Positions 1 to 6,738 of a stretch of DNA of 18,906 nucleotides are shown in pieces. The stretch is from an uncultured Azohydromonas sp. Lineage in GTDB: Bacteria > Pseudomonadota > Gammaproteobacteria > Burkholderiales > Burkholderiaceae_C. The first letter of the stretch is position 1, and every line of letters starts with the position of its first letter. The stretch lies in the NCBI RefSeq assembly GCF_937926365.1, contig NZ_CALAOH010000204.1, positions 1 to 18,906 on the forward strand, given 5' to 3'. Position numbers and translations under genes: made by a program. The notes beneath the pieces are model-generated. The model ran no database searches, was not told where the DNA came from, and was given only the letters and a program-made list of their open reading frames with translations.

Positions 1-912
1 CACCGCCGAGCGCGCGCGAGGGTTGGCCGCCACCTCGGCCGCCGAGGGCCGGATGCGCTCCACCGCGCACAGCCGCGACGGCACCGGCGGCGCGAACGGC
101 GCGCGCCGGTCCACCTCGGCGCGGCTCTCGCGCGCCATGAAGGTCTTGACGATGCGGTCCTCCAGCGAGTGGAAGCTGATCACCGCCAGCCGCCCGCCCG
201 GGGCCAGCAGCCCCAGCGCCGCGCTCAGGCCCTGCTCCAGCTCCTGGAGCTCGCCGTTGACGTGAATCCGAAGAGCTTGAAAGGTGCGCGTGGCGGGGTC
301 CTGCCCCGGCTCACGGGTCTTGACCGCACCAGCCACGAGGGCGGACAGCTCGGCGGTGCGCTGCAGGGGCTGCCCGCCTGTCCTGCGAGCCACAACCGCC
401 TTTGCAATCGGGACAGCAAACCGTTCTTCGCCATAGTCGCGGATCACCTGTGCTATCTGGCGCTCGTCGGCGCGCGCCAGGAATTCAGCCGCGCTCTCGC
501 CGCGCGTGGGGTCCATGCGCATGTCGAGCGGGCCGTCGAAACGGAAGCTGAAACCGCGTTCGGGCGTGTCGATCTGCGGCGAGGACACGCCGATGTCCAG
601 CAGCACGCCGTCCACGCGCTCCACTCCCAGCGCCGCCAGCACCTCGGCCATGGCGCCGAAGTTGGCGTGGTGGATCGAGAAGCGCGGGTCGGCGATGGCG
701 GCCTCACCCGAGGTGGCCGCGGCCAGCGCCTCGGGATCGCGGTCCAGCGCGATGAGCCGCCCGCGCGGACCCAGCCGCTGCAGCAGCAGGCGGGAGTGAC
801 CGCCACGGCCGAAGGTGCCGTCCACGTAAATGCCGTCGGGCGCGCCAAACACGGCGTCCACGGTTTCATGCAGCAGCACCGTCTGGTGTTGCCTGGGAGA
901 AGAAGAACGCAT
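1..912 (-). CDS. rsmH: 16S rRNA (cytosine(1402)-N4)-methyltransferase RsmH, 3' end cut by window edge
   Basis: RsmH methylates N4 of C1402 in the decoding centre of 16S rRNA, using S-adenosylmethionine. The reading frame is open from ATG at 912 to base 1 (304 codons). The family is about 310 residues long, so only about ten C-terminal residues are missing. Visible motifs are DGTFGRGGHS (residues 31-40, SAM-binding loop), ALDRDP (55-60), LLDIGVSSPQID, the RGFSFRFDGPLDMRMD segment, LRIHVNGEL and ISFHSLEDRIVK, all in the expected order. The start ATG overlaps the mraZ stop by one base (TGATG), so the two genes are translationally coupled and share the mraZ promoter. In this family of clusters the next gene beyond the window would normally be ftsL. 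The identification is very secure. Confidence 0.96.
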   Translation of the reverse strand, partial: MRSSSPRQHQTVLLHETVDAVFGAPDGIYVDGTFGRGGHSRLLLQRLGPRGRLIALDRDPEALAAATSGEAAIADPRFSIHHANFGAMAEVLAALGVERVDGVLLDIGVSSPQIDTPERGFSFRFDGPLDMRMDPTRGESAAEFLARADERQIAQVIRDYGEERFAVPIAKAVVARRTGGQPLQRTAELSALVAGAVKTREPGQDPATRTFQALRIHVNGELQELEQGLSAALGLLAPGGRLAVISFHSLEDRIVKTFMARESRAEVDRRAPFAPPVPSRLCAVERIRPSAAEVAANPRARSAV

Positions 913-1352
913 CACGCGACGAAGTCCTGGATCGCAGCCGGCATTTCGGAGCTCATCACCTGTGCCTCGTGCGCCGCCAGACGCGCGCGATCCCACAGCT
1001 CCAGACGCGAACCCATGCCAATGAGCATCACGTCACGCACCAGCCCGGCAGCCTCGCGCAGCTCCGGCGCCACCAGCACACGCGAGGCGCCATCCATGTC
1101 CACATCCAGCGCGTTGCCCAGGAACACGCGACGCCAGCCGTCGGCCGCCATGGGCAGCTGCAGCAGCTTGTCGCGGAACTGTTCCCACGCCGGGCGTGGA
1201 AACATGAAAAGGCAACCCGCCGGACTCTTGGTGAGGGTGAGCTGGCCATTCGACAGGGCCATCAGCGCATCGCGATGACGAGAAGGGACAGTAAGACGCC
1301 CCTTTCCGTCCAGCGTCAGCGCCGCAGGACCCTGAAAGACATGACCAGCCAC
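912..1352 (-). CDS. mraZ: Transcriptional regulator MraZ
   Basis: MraZ is the first gene of the division/cell-wall cluster and is known to repress that cluster by binding repeats in its own promoter. The product has the usual two-part SpoVT/AbrB-like fold: FQGPAALTLDGKGRLTVP then FPRPAWEQFRDKL in the first half, and FLGNALDVDMDGASRVLVAPELR in the second. I chose GTG at 1352 (146 aa; the family is about 145-152). The longer frame beginning TTG at 1409 would start inside the -35 promoter element. The usual start immediately before FQG is not available in frame: the nearby ATG at 1342-1340 reads into another frame and stops after eight codons. A possible Shine-Dalgarno GGAAG lies at 1366-1362. 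The function is certain; the exact start is not. Confidence 0.93.
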   Translation of the reverse strand: MAGHVFQGPAALTLDGKGRLTVPSRHRDALMALSNGQLTLTKSPAGCLFMFPRPAWEQFRDKLLQLPMAADGWRRVFLGNALDVDMDGASRVLVAPELREAAGLVRDVMLIGMGSRLELWDRARLAAHEAQVMSSEMPAAIQDFVA

Positions 1353-1382
1353 AACACCCCACTTCCAACCACTTTTCTCCAC
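1349..1382 (-). promoter_or_regulatory. MraZ box: four GTGG repeats at 10-bp spacing
   Basis: Reading the minus strand, GTGG occurs at 1382-1379, 1372-1369, 1362-1359 and 1352-1349, each exactly 10 bp after the last (GTGGA, GTGGT, GTGGG, GTGGC). E. coli MraZ is known to bind GTGGG-type repeats separated by 5 bp just downstream of the mraZ promoter. The arrangement here is the same, with one extra copy overlapping the GTG start codon. MraZ bound here would cover the transcription start region and the ribosome-binding region. Autorepression is inferred from the family. Confidence 0.8.
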
Positions 1383-1409
1383 TGTACCGGAGTGGCACAC
1401 CCGGGTCAA
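1381..1409 (-). promoter_or_regulatory. mraZ (division cluster) sigma-70 promoter
   Basis: On the minus strand TTGACC (1409-1404) is followed after exactly 17 bp by TACAGT (1386-1381). Both hexamers match the sigma-70 consensus well. The element lies about 30 bp upstream of the chosen GTG start of mraZ, where the cluster promoter is expected. The end of the -10 box runs into the first MraZ-box repeat. Confidence 0.78.
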
Positions 1410-1651
1410 CTTTTCCGGCGCAAAAAATTCAATGAAATCAACAAGTTAGCTGCGGAAGTGAATCCGGTTTGAGAGTAAAAAAGTGCTGCAGAAATAAGGA
1501 CTTGCGCCCCCCACTGAAAGTGAATGCTGAGATGGGTTCATGGTTTTGAGCGCGTTCACGGCACGGGAAATAAATCCCGGCCGAATTTCCCAGCCCTCAG
1601 GAACAGGGCTTGCCAACTTCCGGGCTGAATGCCACGCGCAGGAGGATCACC

Positions 1652-1930
1652 ATGACGACCGACGCCCATAGCCGCCAGCAGGAAGCCAAGCGCCTTGAGG
1701 GCCAGGCCCAGCAGCCCGAGGAGAAGGTGCCCACCTACCAGGAATTGCTCGACGAGGCGGTGGATGAAACCTTCCCGGCCAGCGACCCGATCTCGCCCAG
1801 CGCCGCGATGAACGCCGACAAGAAGATCTCCACCGGCAAGGACAGCGACGACTGGACGCTGCAGCCCGGCGCGTGCCCACCGGGGCAGGACAGCCCGCAG
1901 CAGGGTCCGCAGGGCACGGACAAACGCTGA
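1652..1930 (+). CDS. Small conserved acidic protein with DETFPASDP motif, function unknown
   Basis: The product has 92 residues and is hydrophilic, rich in Q, D, E, P and K, with no signal peptide or membrane segment. I prefer ATG 1652 because AGGAGG at 1640-1645 sits at ideal distance; an in-frame ATG at 1610 has no such site. Residues 34-46 read DEAVDETFPASDP. I recall this kind of motif from many small proteobacterial proteins of unknown function, some of them in general-stress regulons. The rest (GKDSDDW, PGQDSPQQGPQG) looks disordered. The gene stands alone between the divergent mraZ cluster and the convergent hydrolase gene. A biochemical role cannot be assigned from sequence. Confidence 0.8.
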   Translation: MTTDAHSRQQEAKRLEGQAQQPEEKVPTYQELLDEAVDETFPASDPISPSAAMNADKKISTGKDSDDWTLQPGACPPGQDSPQQGPQGTDKR

Positions 1931-1990
1931 ACCCGCAGCGCCGAGCCCAGGCCCGGAAGGCGGCGATTGTCGTCGTCGCGACGGCGCTTT

Positions 1991-2989
1991 TCAGCGCCAG
2001 CGCTCCGCAGGCAGTGTGAAATTGAAACGGTCGCCCGGGTGCAGCACCTGCACCCGGTCCTGCAGCCCCGCCTCGCGCGCCGCGGCCAGGAACTCCTCCA
2101 GCGAGGACTTGAACACCGGGTAGTCGTCGTTGTGGATCGGGATGGCCCGCCGCGGCTGGATCAGCCGCAGCGCCTGCACGCCCTGCCGCGCGTCCATGGT
2201 CAGCAGGATGCCGAACAGCCGCGTGCCACCCAGGTGCAGCAGCGCCAAGTCGATGTCCGGAAAGCGGCGCGGGATCTCATGCAGCGCGTCGTGGATGAGC
2301 GTGTCCCCACTGACGTAGACGCGCCACGCCGGCGCGCCGCCCGGCGCCAGCAGTTCCACCAGGCTGCCCATGGTCTGAGGCAGTGCCGCGTGCAGCACCG
2401 GCGGGCCGTGGCGCGCCGGCAGCGCCGTCACGCGCAGCCGCGCCGCGCCCTTTTCCAGCTCGATCGCCTGCCAGGTGGCCAGCGCGTGCAGCGACCTGAA
2501 CCCCCGCTCAGCCAACTGCCGCACCGCGTGCGGCGTGCTGATGATGGGCAGCAGCTTGTCGAGCTTCTGCTCGGCCACCTGATCGAAATGGTCGCCGTGG
2601 TAGTGCGACAGCAGCACCGCGTCCAGCGGCGGCAGCTGCTCGATGCCGAGGGCCGGTTCGGTCAGCCGCGGCGACTTGATGCCGTAGCCCAGATGCGCAT
2701 GCTCGCCACGGTGCAGAAAGTTGGGATCGGTCAGCAGCGTGAAGGCCCCCAGCCGCAGCACCACGGTGGCCGTGCCGATGAAGTGCACCGAGCCACCGGG
2801 CACGCCGCCCTCGCCCGGCGCGGACGCCGCGGCCTCGGCCGCCAGCGGCAGCTTCAGCGTCGGCGGCCCCGTCTGCGGCTCCTGGGCACGCAGCGGCGCG
2901 GCGCCAGGCCCCAGGCAGGCCAGCCCCGCAGCCATCAGCAGCCACCGGCGCCGCGGTCCGGCCTCTGGCTTGTCAACGCGCAGTCCCAT
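1991..2989 (-). CDS. Exported metallo-beta-lactamase-fold hydrolase (UlaG/Lactamase_B_2-like)
   Basis: A 332-residue MBL-fold protein. Metal ligands are visible in order: HYHGDH (129-134, the HxHxDH motif), H194 in PARHGP, D229 in VSGDT and H286 in PIHNDD. The core begins with VHFIGTATVVLRLGAFTLLTDP (from residue 68), typical of the subfamily containing ascorbate-6-phosphate lactonase UlaG and NAPE-PLD-like enzymes. The substrate cannot be read from this. The N-terminus (GPRRRWLLMAAGLACLGPG, then LRAQ) is a signal peptide, so the enzyme acts outside the cytoplasm. I use ATG 2989; TTG 3004 would add five residues. The Shine-Dalgarno site is poor. The gene converges on the small gene at 1652-1930. 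The fold is certain, the reaction unknown. Confidence 0.88.
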   Translation of the reverse strand: MGLRVDKPEAGPRRRWLLMAAGLACLGPGAAPLRAQEPQTGPPTLKLPLAAEAAASAPGEGGVPGGSVHFIGTATVVLRLGAFTLLTDPNFLHRGEHAHLGYGIKSPRLTEPALGIEQLPPLDAVLLSHYHGDHFDQVAEQKLDKLLPIISTPHAVRQLAERGFRSLHALATWQAIELEKGAARLRVTALPARHGPPVLHAALPQTMGSLVELLAPGGAPAWRVYVSGDTLIHDALHEIPRRFPDIDLALLHLGGTRLFGILLTMDARQGVQALRLIQPRRAIPIHNDDYPVFKSSLEEFLAAAREAGLQDRVQVLHPGDRFNFTLPAERWR

Positions 2990-3092
2990 GGGCACTGCCA
3001 GCAAGACCTATTCCCATCCCTGGGTGGGGAACGAGGCTTGCCGACAGTGCCTGACCTTTGACCCTCTTTGATGGACCTTGAGGAGACTTGCC

Positions 3093-3317
3093 ATGAGTGC
3101 CGTTCCCCCCAGCAGCGACCAACCCGCCGGCGGTCGCGATGCCGCCGCCGATCCCAGCCGCACGCCCTTGAACCCGGGCGACCAGGCGCCTCCCGGCACG
3201 CCCGGCACCGGCGAAGACGTTTGCCCGCGCTGCGGCGGCAGCGGCCGGCTCGGCGCCAGCGCCTGCCCGGACTGCGGCGGCAGCGGCAAGGTCAACGTGG
3301 GCATCGGCGGCGCCTGA
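3093..3317 (+). CDS. Mini-protein with DnaJ-type double CxxCGGSG zinc motif
   Basis: A 74-residue protein. The first 40 residues are Pro/Gly/Asp-rich and probably disordered (PLNPGDQAPPGTPGTGED). The C-terminal part carries CPRCGGSG (44-51) and CPDCGGSG (58-65), two copies of the CxxCxGxG repeat that forms the zinc centre of DnaJ, so four cysteines could bind one zinc ion. The start at ATG 3093 is supported by AGGAG at 3081-3085; an ATG at 3078 is possible but sits too close to that site. There is no J-domain. The next gene, 43 bp downstream on the same strand, encodes a CxxC flavoprotein, so the two may share a transcript and a thiol/metal theme (inference). I recall similar unnamed proteins in Burkholderiales. 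Confidence 0.82.
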   Translation: MSAVPPSSDQPAGGRDAAADPSRTPLNPGDQAPPGTPGTGEDVCPRCGGSGRLGASACPDCGGSGKVNVGIGGA

Positions 3318-3359
3318 AGCCGGTGCCACCCTTCGCTCCAGCCCGTACCAGTCCCCGCG

Positions 3360-4271
3360 ATGGCCGCTGATTCCTTCGATTGCGAGGCGGCGGTCGTCGG
3401 CGGCGGCCCGGCCGGCCTCACCGGCGCGATCTACCTGGCGCGCTTCAAGCGCAGCGTGACGGTGCTCGATGCCGGCTTCAGCCGCGCCGCGAAGATCCCG
3501 CGCAGCCACAACATGCCCGGCTACCCGCAGGGCGTGGTCGGCGCGGAGCTGATCGCAGCCATGCGCGCCCAGGCGCATCTCTACGGCGCGCGGGTGGAGA
3601 AAGCCTGCGTGCAGCGGCTGCAGCGCATCGGGGGCGGCTTCGCCGTGCATTTCGACGACGGCCGCGAGCCCCTGCGCTGCCGCAGCGTGCTGCTGGCCAC
3701 CGGCGTGAGCGACAACGCGCCCGCGATGCCGCAGCTGGCGCAGGCGCTGCGCGACGGCGCGCTGCGCTACTGCCCGGTGTGCGACGGCTTCGAGGTCATC
3801 GGCTGCCACGTGGGCGTGCTCACCGACCGCTGCGCCGGCGTGCGCGAGGCGCTGTACCTGCGCCACTTCAGCGACCGCGTCACGCTCTACTTCACCCAGC
3901 GCGTGGACCTCACCGAGGAGGACCGCCGGCGCCTGGCCGCCGCCGACGTTGCACTGCAGCCCGCGCCCGTGCGCGCGCTGCACCTGCGCGAGAGCGCCGG
4001 CGTGCGCGTCGAGCACGAGGACGGCGCCGACGACTGCGACGCCCTCTACGGCGCGCTGGGCCTGCGCGTGCATTCGCAGCTCGCCACCGCGCTGGGCGCG
4101 GCGCACGACGACGACGGCTACCTGCTCACCGACAGCCACCAGCGCACCAGCATCGAAGGCCTGTACGCCGCGGGCGACGTGGCGCAGAGCCTGAACCAGA
4201 TCACGGTGGCCGCCGGCGGCGCCGCCATCGCCGCCTCGGCCATGCACCGGGCGCTGGGCCTGCCGGGCTGA
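3360..4271 (+). CDS. Thioredoxin-reductase-like NAD(P)/FAD-dependent oxidoreductase
   Basis: A 303-residue flavoprotein of the low-molecular-weight thioredoxin reductase type. FAD-binding VVGGGPAGL is at 12-20, an ATG motif (LLATGVSDNAP) at 111-121, the redox-active cysteine pair YCPVCDG at 137-143, and the C-terminal FAD motif GLYAAGDVAQSLNQITVAAGGAAIAAS at 267-293. Between these, the NADPH-binding segment expected to hold GxGxxA reads CHVGVLTDRCAGVREALYL (149-167). The flanking EALYL is conserved but the glycine motif is degraded. The enzyme may therefore use NADPH weakly or another electron donor. It is not the canonical TrxB, whose centre is usually CATC. It lies just after the zinc mini-protein gene. 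The start ATG 3360 has little Shine-Dalgarno support. Confidence 0.9.
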   Translation: MAADSFDCEAAVVGGGPAGLTGAIYLARFKRSVTVLDAGFSRAAKIPRSHNMPGYPQGVVGAELIAAMRAQAHLYGARVEKACVQRLQRIGGGFAVHFDDGREPLRCRSVLLATGVSDNAPAMPQLAQALRDGALRYCPVCDGFEVIGCHVGVLTDRCAGVREALYLRHFSDRVTLYFTQRVDLTEEDRRRLAAADVALQPAPVRALHLRESAGVRVEHEDGADDCDALYGALGLRVHSQLATALGAAHDDDGYLLTDSHQRTSIEGLYAAGDVAQSLNQITVAAGGAAIAASAMHRALGLPG

Positions 4272-4576
4272 GGACGGGCACGACCTGGGCACGGCGGTTG
4301 CCAAAACCGCTCTGCCAAGCCGTGACAGGCGCGCTGCGCCCAGACGAGCGGCCCAGGCCCCGCTTCGGTCATCGACAAGCGCGGGCCCGACGCTGCCGGA
4401 CGTTGCCCGCCGTCTCGCCCCGCGCTCCCGCCGCCCGTCCGGCTTGGCCCCTGTACCGTCTGGCCGCTTCCCGCCCGACCAGCCTGTGCCTTCGCGGCGT
4501 TCTCCCGCCGCGAAGGCGCAGCCGGCGCGCGGCGGAGCCGTCCTCAACCGAAGCCTTGAACCATCCGGGAACTGCC
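4272..4576. other. Gene-free stretch with two inverted repeats
   Basis: About 305 bases between the flavoprotein and phosphatase genes with no credible gene; frames through it are Arg/Pro/Ala-rich shadows. It holds a small hairpin at 4294-4310 (GCGGTT and AACCGC around a 5-base loop), possibly a weak transcript end for the upstream gene, and a much stronger inverted repeat at 4484-4521, listed separately. No clear sigma-70 promoter was seen. Confidence 0.6.
4484..4521. repeat. Long GC-rich inverted repeat (16-bp stem) upstream of the phosphatase gene
   Basis: GCCTTCGCGGCG (4488-4499) and CGCCGCGAAGGC (4506-4517) form a perfect 12-bp stem around a 6-base loop, TTCTCC. As RNA the stem extends to 16 bp (4484-4521) with one U-G pair. 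No T-run follows, so it is not a standard intrinsic terminator. It ends 55 bases before the TTG start of the phosphatase gene and could be a leader structure, a protein-binding site or a REP-like unit. Confidence 0.7.
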
Positions 4577-5344
4577 TTGGAACAGAAATGGCCTGACGTG
4601 CTGTGGATCGTTCGCCACGGCCAGAGTGCCGGCAACGTGGCGCGCGACCATGCCGAAGCCGCCGGGCTGCCGCTGATCGACATCGCCGAGCGCGACGTGG
4701 ACGTGCCGCTGTCGGACCTCGGCCGCCAGCAGGCGCAGGCGCTGGGGGACTGGTTCGGCGCGCTGCCACCCGAGGAGCGGCCCAACGTCGTGCTGTGCTC
4801 GCCCTACGTGCGGACGCGCCAGACGGCGCAGTTGGTGCTGGAGGCCGCGGGCATCGAGTGCGAGGACGTGAACTGGGTGGTGGACGAGCGGCTGCGCGAG
4901 AAGGAGTTCGGGCTGCTGGACCGCCTCACCCGCCACGGCATCCGGCTCAAGTACCCGGAGCTCAGCGAGCAGCGCCGCCATGTCGGCAAGTTCTACTTCC
5001 GCCCGCCCGGCGGCGAGAGCTGGTGCGACGTGATCCTGCGCCTGCGCAGCCTGCTGGAGACGGTGGTGCGCGAGTACCGGCGCGAGCGCGTGCTGATCGT
5101 GGCGCACCAGGTGGTGGTCAACTGCCTGCGCTACCTGCTGGAGCGCATGGACGAGGCGCAGATCCTGGAGACGGACCGCCAGGCCGACGTGCCCAACTGC
5201 GGCCTCACCAGCTACGCCTTCGACCCCGCGCTGGGCAAGAACGGCCGCCTGGTGCTGCGCCAGCTCAACTTCGTCTCGCCGCTGCGCCAGGCCGGCGCGC
5301 CGGTCACGGCCGAGCCCGACGTGCCGGCCGCGCCCAAGTCCTGA
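4577..5344 (+). CDS. Histidine phosphatase family protein (phosphoglycerate-mutase-like)
   Basis: A 255-residue branch-1 histidine phosphatase. LWIVRHGQSAGN (9-20) holds the phosphorylated histidine H14 with R13. LSDLGRQQAQALG (45-57), CSPYVRTRQTA (74-84) and VAHQVVVNCLRYLLE (176-189, second catalytic H177) complete the active site; PPGGESW lies at 143-149. The substrate (sugar phosphate, phosphoprotein or other) cannot be told. I place the start at TTG 4577 because homologous proteins begin a few residues before the W-I-V-R-H-G strand. The frame is open much further upstream, but that part is low-complexity shadow. The Shine-Dalgarno support is weak (CGGGA). The tail after about residue 235 is Pro/Ala-rich. 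nnrD follows 98 bases downstream on the same strand. Confidence 0.9.
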   Translation: MEQKWPDVLWIVRHGQSAGNVARDHAEAAGLPLIDIAERDVDVPLSDLGRQQAQALGDWFGALPPEERPNVVLCSPYVRTRQTAQLVLEAAGIECEDVNWVVDERLREKEFGLLDRLTRHGIRLKYPELSEQRRHVGKFYFRPPGGESWCDVILRLRSLLETVVREYRRERVLIVAHQVVVNCLRYLLERMDEAQILETDRQADVPNCGLTSYAFDPALGKNGRLVLRQLNFVSPLRQAGAPVTAEPDVPAAPKS

Positions 5345-5378
5345 ACCCGGGCGCGGCGGCCCGGCGCCACCGCTGCCG

Positions 5379-5412
5379 GGGTCTTACTTGCCGTGCCGTC
5401 CGAAGTAAGCCC
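5379..5412. repeat. Inverted repeat between phosphatase gene and nnrD
   Basis: CTTACTT (5383-5389) and AAGTAAG (5403-5409) are perfect inverted copies around a 13-base centre. Flanking GGG (5379-5381) and CCC (5410-5412) extend the pairing past one bulged base. It is comparatively AT-rich in a very GC-rich context and lies about 30 bases upstream of the nnrD start. It could be an operator or a weak hairpin for the upstream transcript. Confidence 0.45.
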
Positions 5413-5442
5413 TGATCCACAACAACCCCAGAAGGAGGCTGC

Positions 5443-6315
5443 ATGGACCTGATTCCCGTTGACGACAACCTGCTGCGCGGCTGGCCCCTGGCCAAGCCCG
5501 GGGCGCGCAGCGACAAGGAGGAGCGCGGCCGCACGCTGGTGGTGGGCGGCAGCGCGGAGATCCCGGGCGCGGCGCTGCTGGCGGGCACGGCGGCGCTGCG
5601 CGCCGGCGCGGGCAAGCTCACCGTGGCCACGGTGCAGCGCATGGCGCTGGCCATGGCCATGGCGCTGCCCGAGGCGCGCGTGATCGGCCTGCCCGAAACC
5701 GCAGGCGGCGGCGTGGACGCCGCCGGCGCGCTGCTGCTCAAGCCGCTGGCCCCGCGCGCCAACGCGCTGCTCTTCGGCCCCGGGCTGCAGGACGAGGCCG
5801 CCGCGCCGCTGTTCGTGCAGACCTTGCTGCAGCACTTGCCGCCGGCGGTGCCGCTGCTGCTGGACGCGCTGGGCCTGTGCGCCGCGCCCCACGTGCCGCC
5901 GCGCGAGGGCGGGCTGCTGATCACGCCGCACGCGGGCGAGATGGCGCAGCTGTGCGGAGAGAGCAAAGACGAGGTGCAGGCCGATCCCGTGCGCTGCGCG
6001 CTGGAGGCCGCGCAGCGCTGGCACGCGGTGGTGGTGCTCAAGGGCTCGACCACGCACGTCGCCGCGCCCGATGGCCGGCTGTGGCGCCACGAGGGCGGCA
6101 ACCCCGGCCTGGCGACCTCGGGCTCGGGCGACATCCTGGCCGGCCTGATCGCCGGGCTGGCCGCGCGCGGCACGCCGCTGGAGCAGGCCGCGGTGTGGGG
6201 CGTGGCGCTGCACGCGCGCGCGGGCGAGCAGCTCGCGGCGCGCATGGGCGGGCTGGGCTTCCTGGCGCGGGAGCTGGCGGCGGAGATTCCGCACTTGATG
6301 GATACGGGGACTTGA
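5443..6315 (+). CDS. nnrD: ADP-dependent NAD(P)H-hydrate dehydratase
   Basis: NnrD repairs damaged nicotinamide cofactors by dehydrating the S form of NAD(P)HX back to NAD(P)H, using ADP or ATP. The 290-residue product is the YjeF C-terminal (ribokinase-like) domain alone. Motifs are GRTLVVGGSAEIPGAALLAGTAALRAGAGKLTVA (29-62), LLFGPGL (109-115), LITPHAGEMAQL (159-170), VVLKGSTTHVA (197-207) and NPGLATSGSGDILAGLIAGLAARG (220-243), whose D230 is the catalytic residue. The NnrE epimerase domain often fused at the N-terminus is absent and must be encoded elsewhere. AAGGAGG just upstream of ATG 5443 fixes the start. It is probably co-oriented with, but not necessarily co-transcribed with, the phosphatase gene. 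Confidence 0.95.
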   Translation: MDLIPVDDNLLRGWPLAKPGARSDKEERGRTLVVGGSAEIPGAALLAGTAALRAGAGKLTVATVQRMALAMAMALPEARVIGLPETAGGGVDAAGALLLKPLAPRANALLFGPGLQDEAAAPLFVQTLLQHLPPAVPLLLDALGLCAAPHVPPREGGLLITPHAGEMAQLCGESKDEVQADPVRCALEAAQRWHAVVVLKGSTTHVAAPDGRLWRHEGGNPGLATSGSGDILAGLIAGLAARGTPLEQAAVWGVALHARAGEQLAARMGGLGFLARELAAEIPHLMDTGT

Positions 6316-6358
6316 GGCCCGCCGGACGCGATGCCGGCGAACCCCTGGTGTGTGTTGT

Positions 6359-6697
6359 GAAGCAGGCCGATGGGCCGGATTCTGTGCGTCCGCAACGCCC
6401 TTGCGGGCGCCGCGGCCGTGGCCGCCATTCCTCTGGGCCGTGGATCGCTCGCACGGCTCGATGCCACCTACCCGCCGGCTCCGCGGAGCCACATCATCGC
6501 CGGCCTATTTGGTGTTGCTGCGCGTAGAGATTGCCCGTTTCACCCCGCGGGCGTCGCCGCTCGCGGACTCGTCTCTGTTGCTCTGATCCTCACCTCGCGG
6601 TGGACAGCCGTTAGCTGCTACGCTGCCCTGTGCAGTCCGGACCTTCCTCCAGTGCCGCCTTGCGGCGTAGTGCACCAGCGGCGGCCTGGCCTGCTTC
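6359..6697 (-). ncRNA. rnpB: RNase P RNA, bacterial class A
   Basis: This is the catalytic RNA that matures the 5' ends of tRNA precursors together with the RnpA protein. On the minus strand the ends GAAGCAGGCC and GGCCTGCTTC pair as helix P1. Conserved core segments follow in order: GGAGGAAGGTCCGGACT and CACAGGGCAG near the 5' end, AGGATCAGAGCAACAGAGACG, GGGTGAAACGGGCAATCTCTACG, and ACAGAATCCGGCCCATCGG near the 3' end. The length, about 339 nt, fits a betaproteobacterial class A RNA. The ends are set from P1 pairing and may be a few bases off. It lies opposite to nnrD and cysK. Protein frames crossing it on either strand are spurious. Confidence 0.95.
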
Positions 6698-6706
6698 ACA
6701 GCCAAC

Positions 6707-6712
6707 ATTATC
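6707..6712 (-). promoter_or_regulatory. Probable -10 element of the rnpB promoter
   Basis: GATAAT on the minus strand lies 9 bases before the predicted 5' end of RNase P RNA, the proper distance for a transcription start at or near that end. No good -35 hexamer is visible 16-18 bp further upstream. That region overlaps the start of the divergent cysteine synthase gene. Confidence 0.5.
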
Positions 6713-6738
6713 GCCGCCCTCAGACGGAGACCCCTTTC

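Noticed and set aside
912..1409. mraZ starting at TTG 1409 (165 aa)
   Set aside because: That TTG is the first triplet of the -35 hexamer and the extra 19 residues cover the promoter and MraZ boxes; they do not resemble MraZ.
1931..1998. Shared terminator between the convergent genes
   Set aside because: A CGTCGCGACG palindrome followed by TTTT is present, but the stem is too short to call a terminator.
3380..4576. Long plus-strand frame upstream of and fused to the histidine phosphatase
   Set aside because: It runs in the wrong frame through the flavoprotein gene and then through non-coding DNA; only the part from 4577 has family motifs.
2973..4769. Long minus-strand frame of 598 codons
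   Set aside because: Low-complexity Arg/Ala/Gly shadow antisense to three genes with clear family motifs.
6370..6738. N-terminal extension of cysteine synthase, and other protein frames across 6359-6697
   Set aside because: This DNA is the RNase P RNA gene; the cysteine synthase family begins at the GTG 6739.
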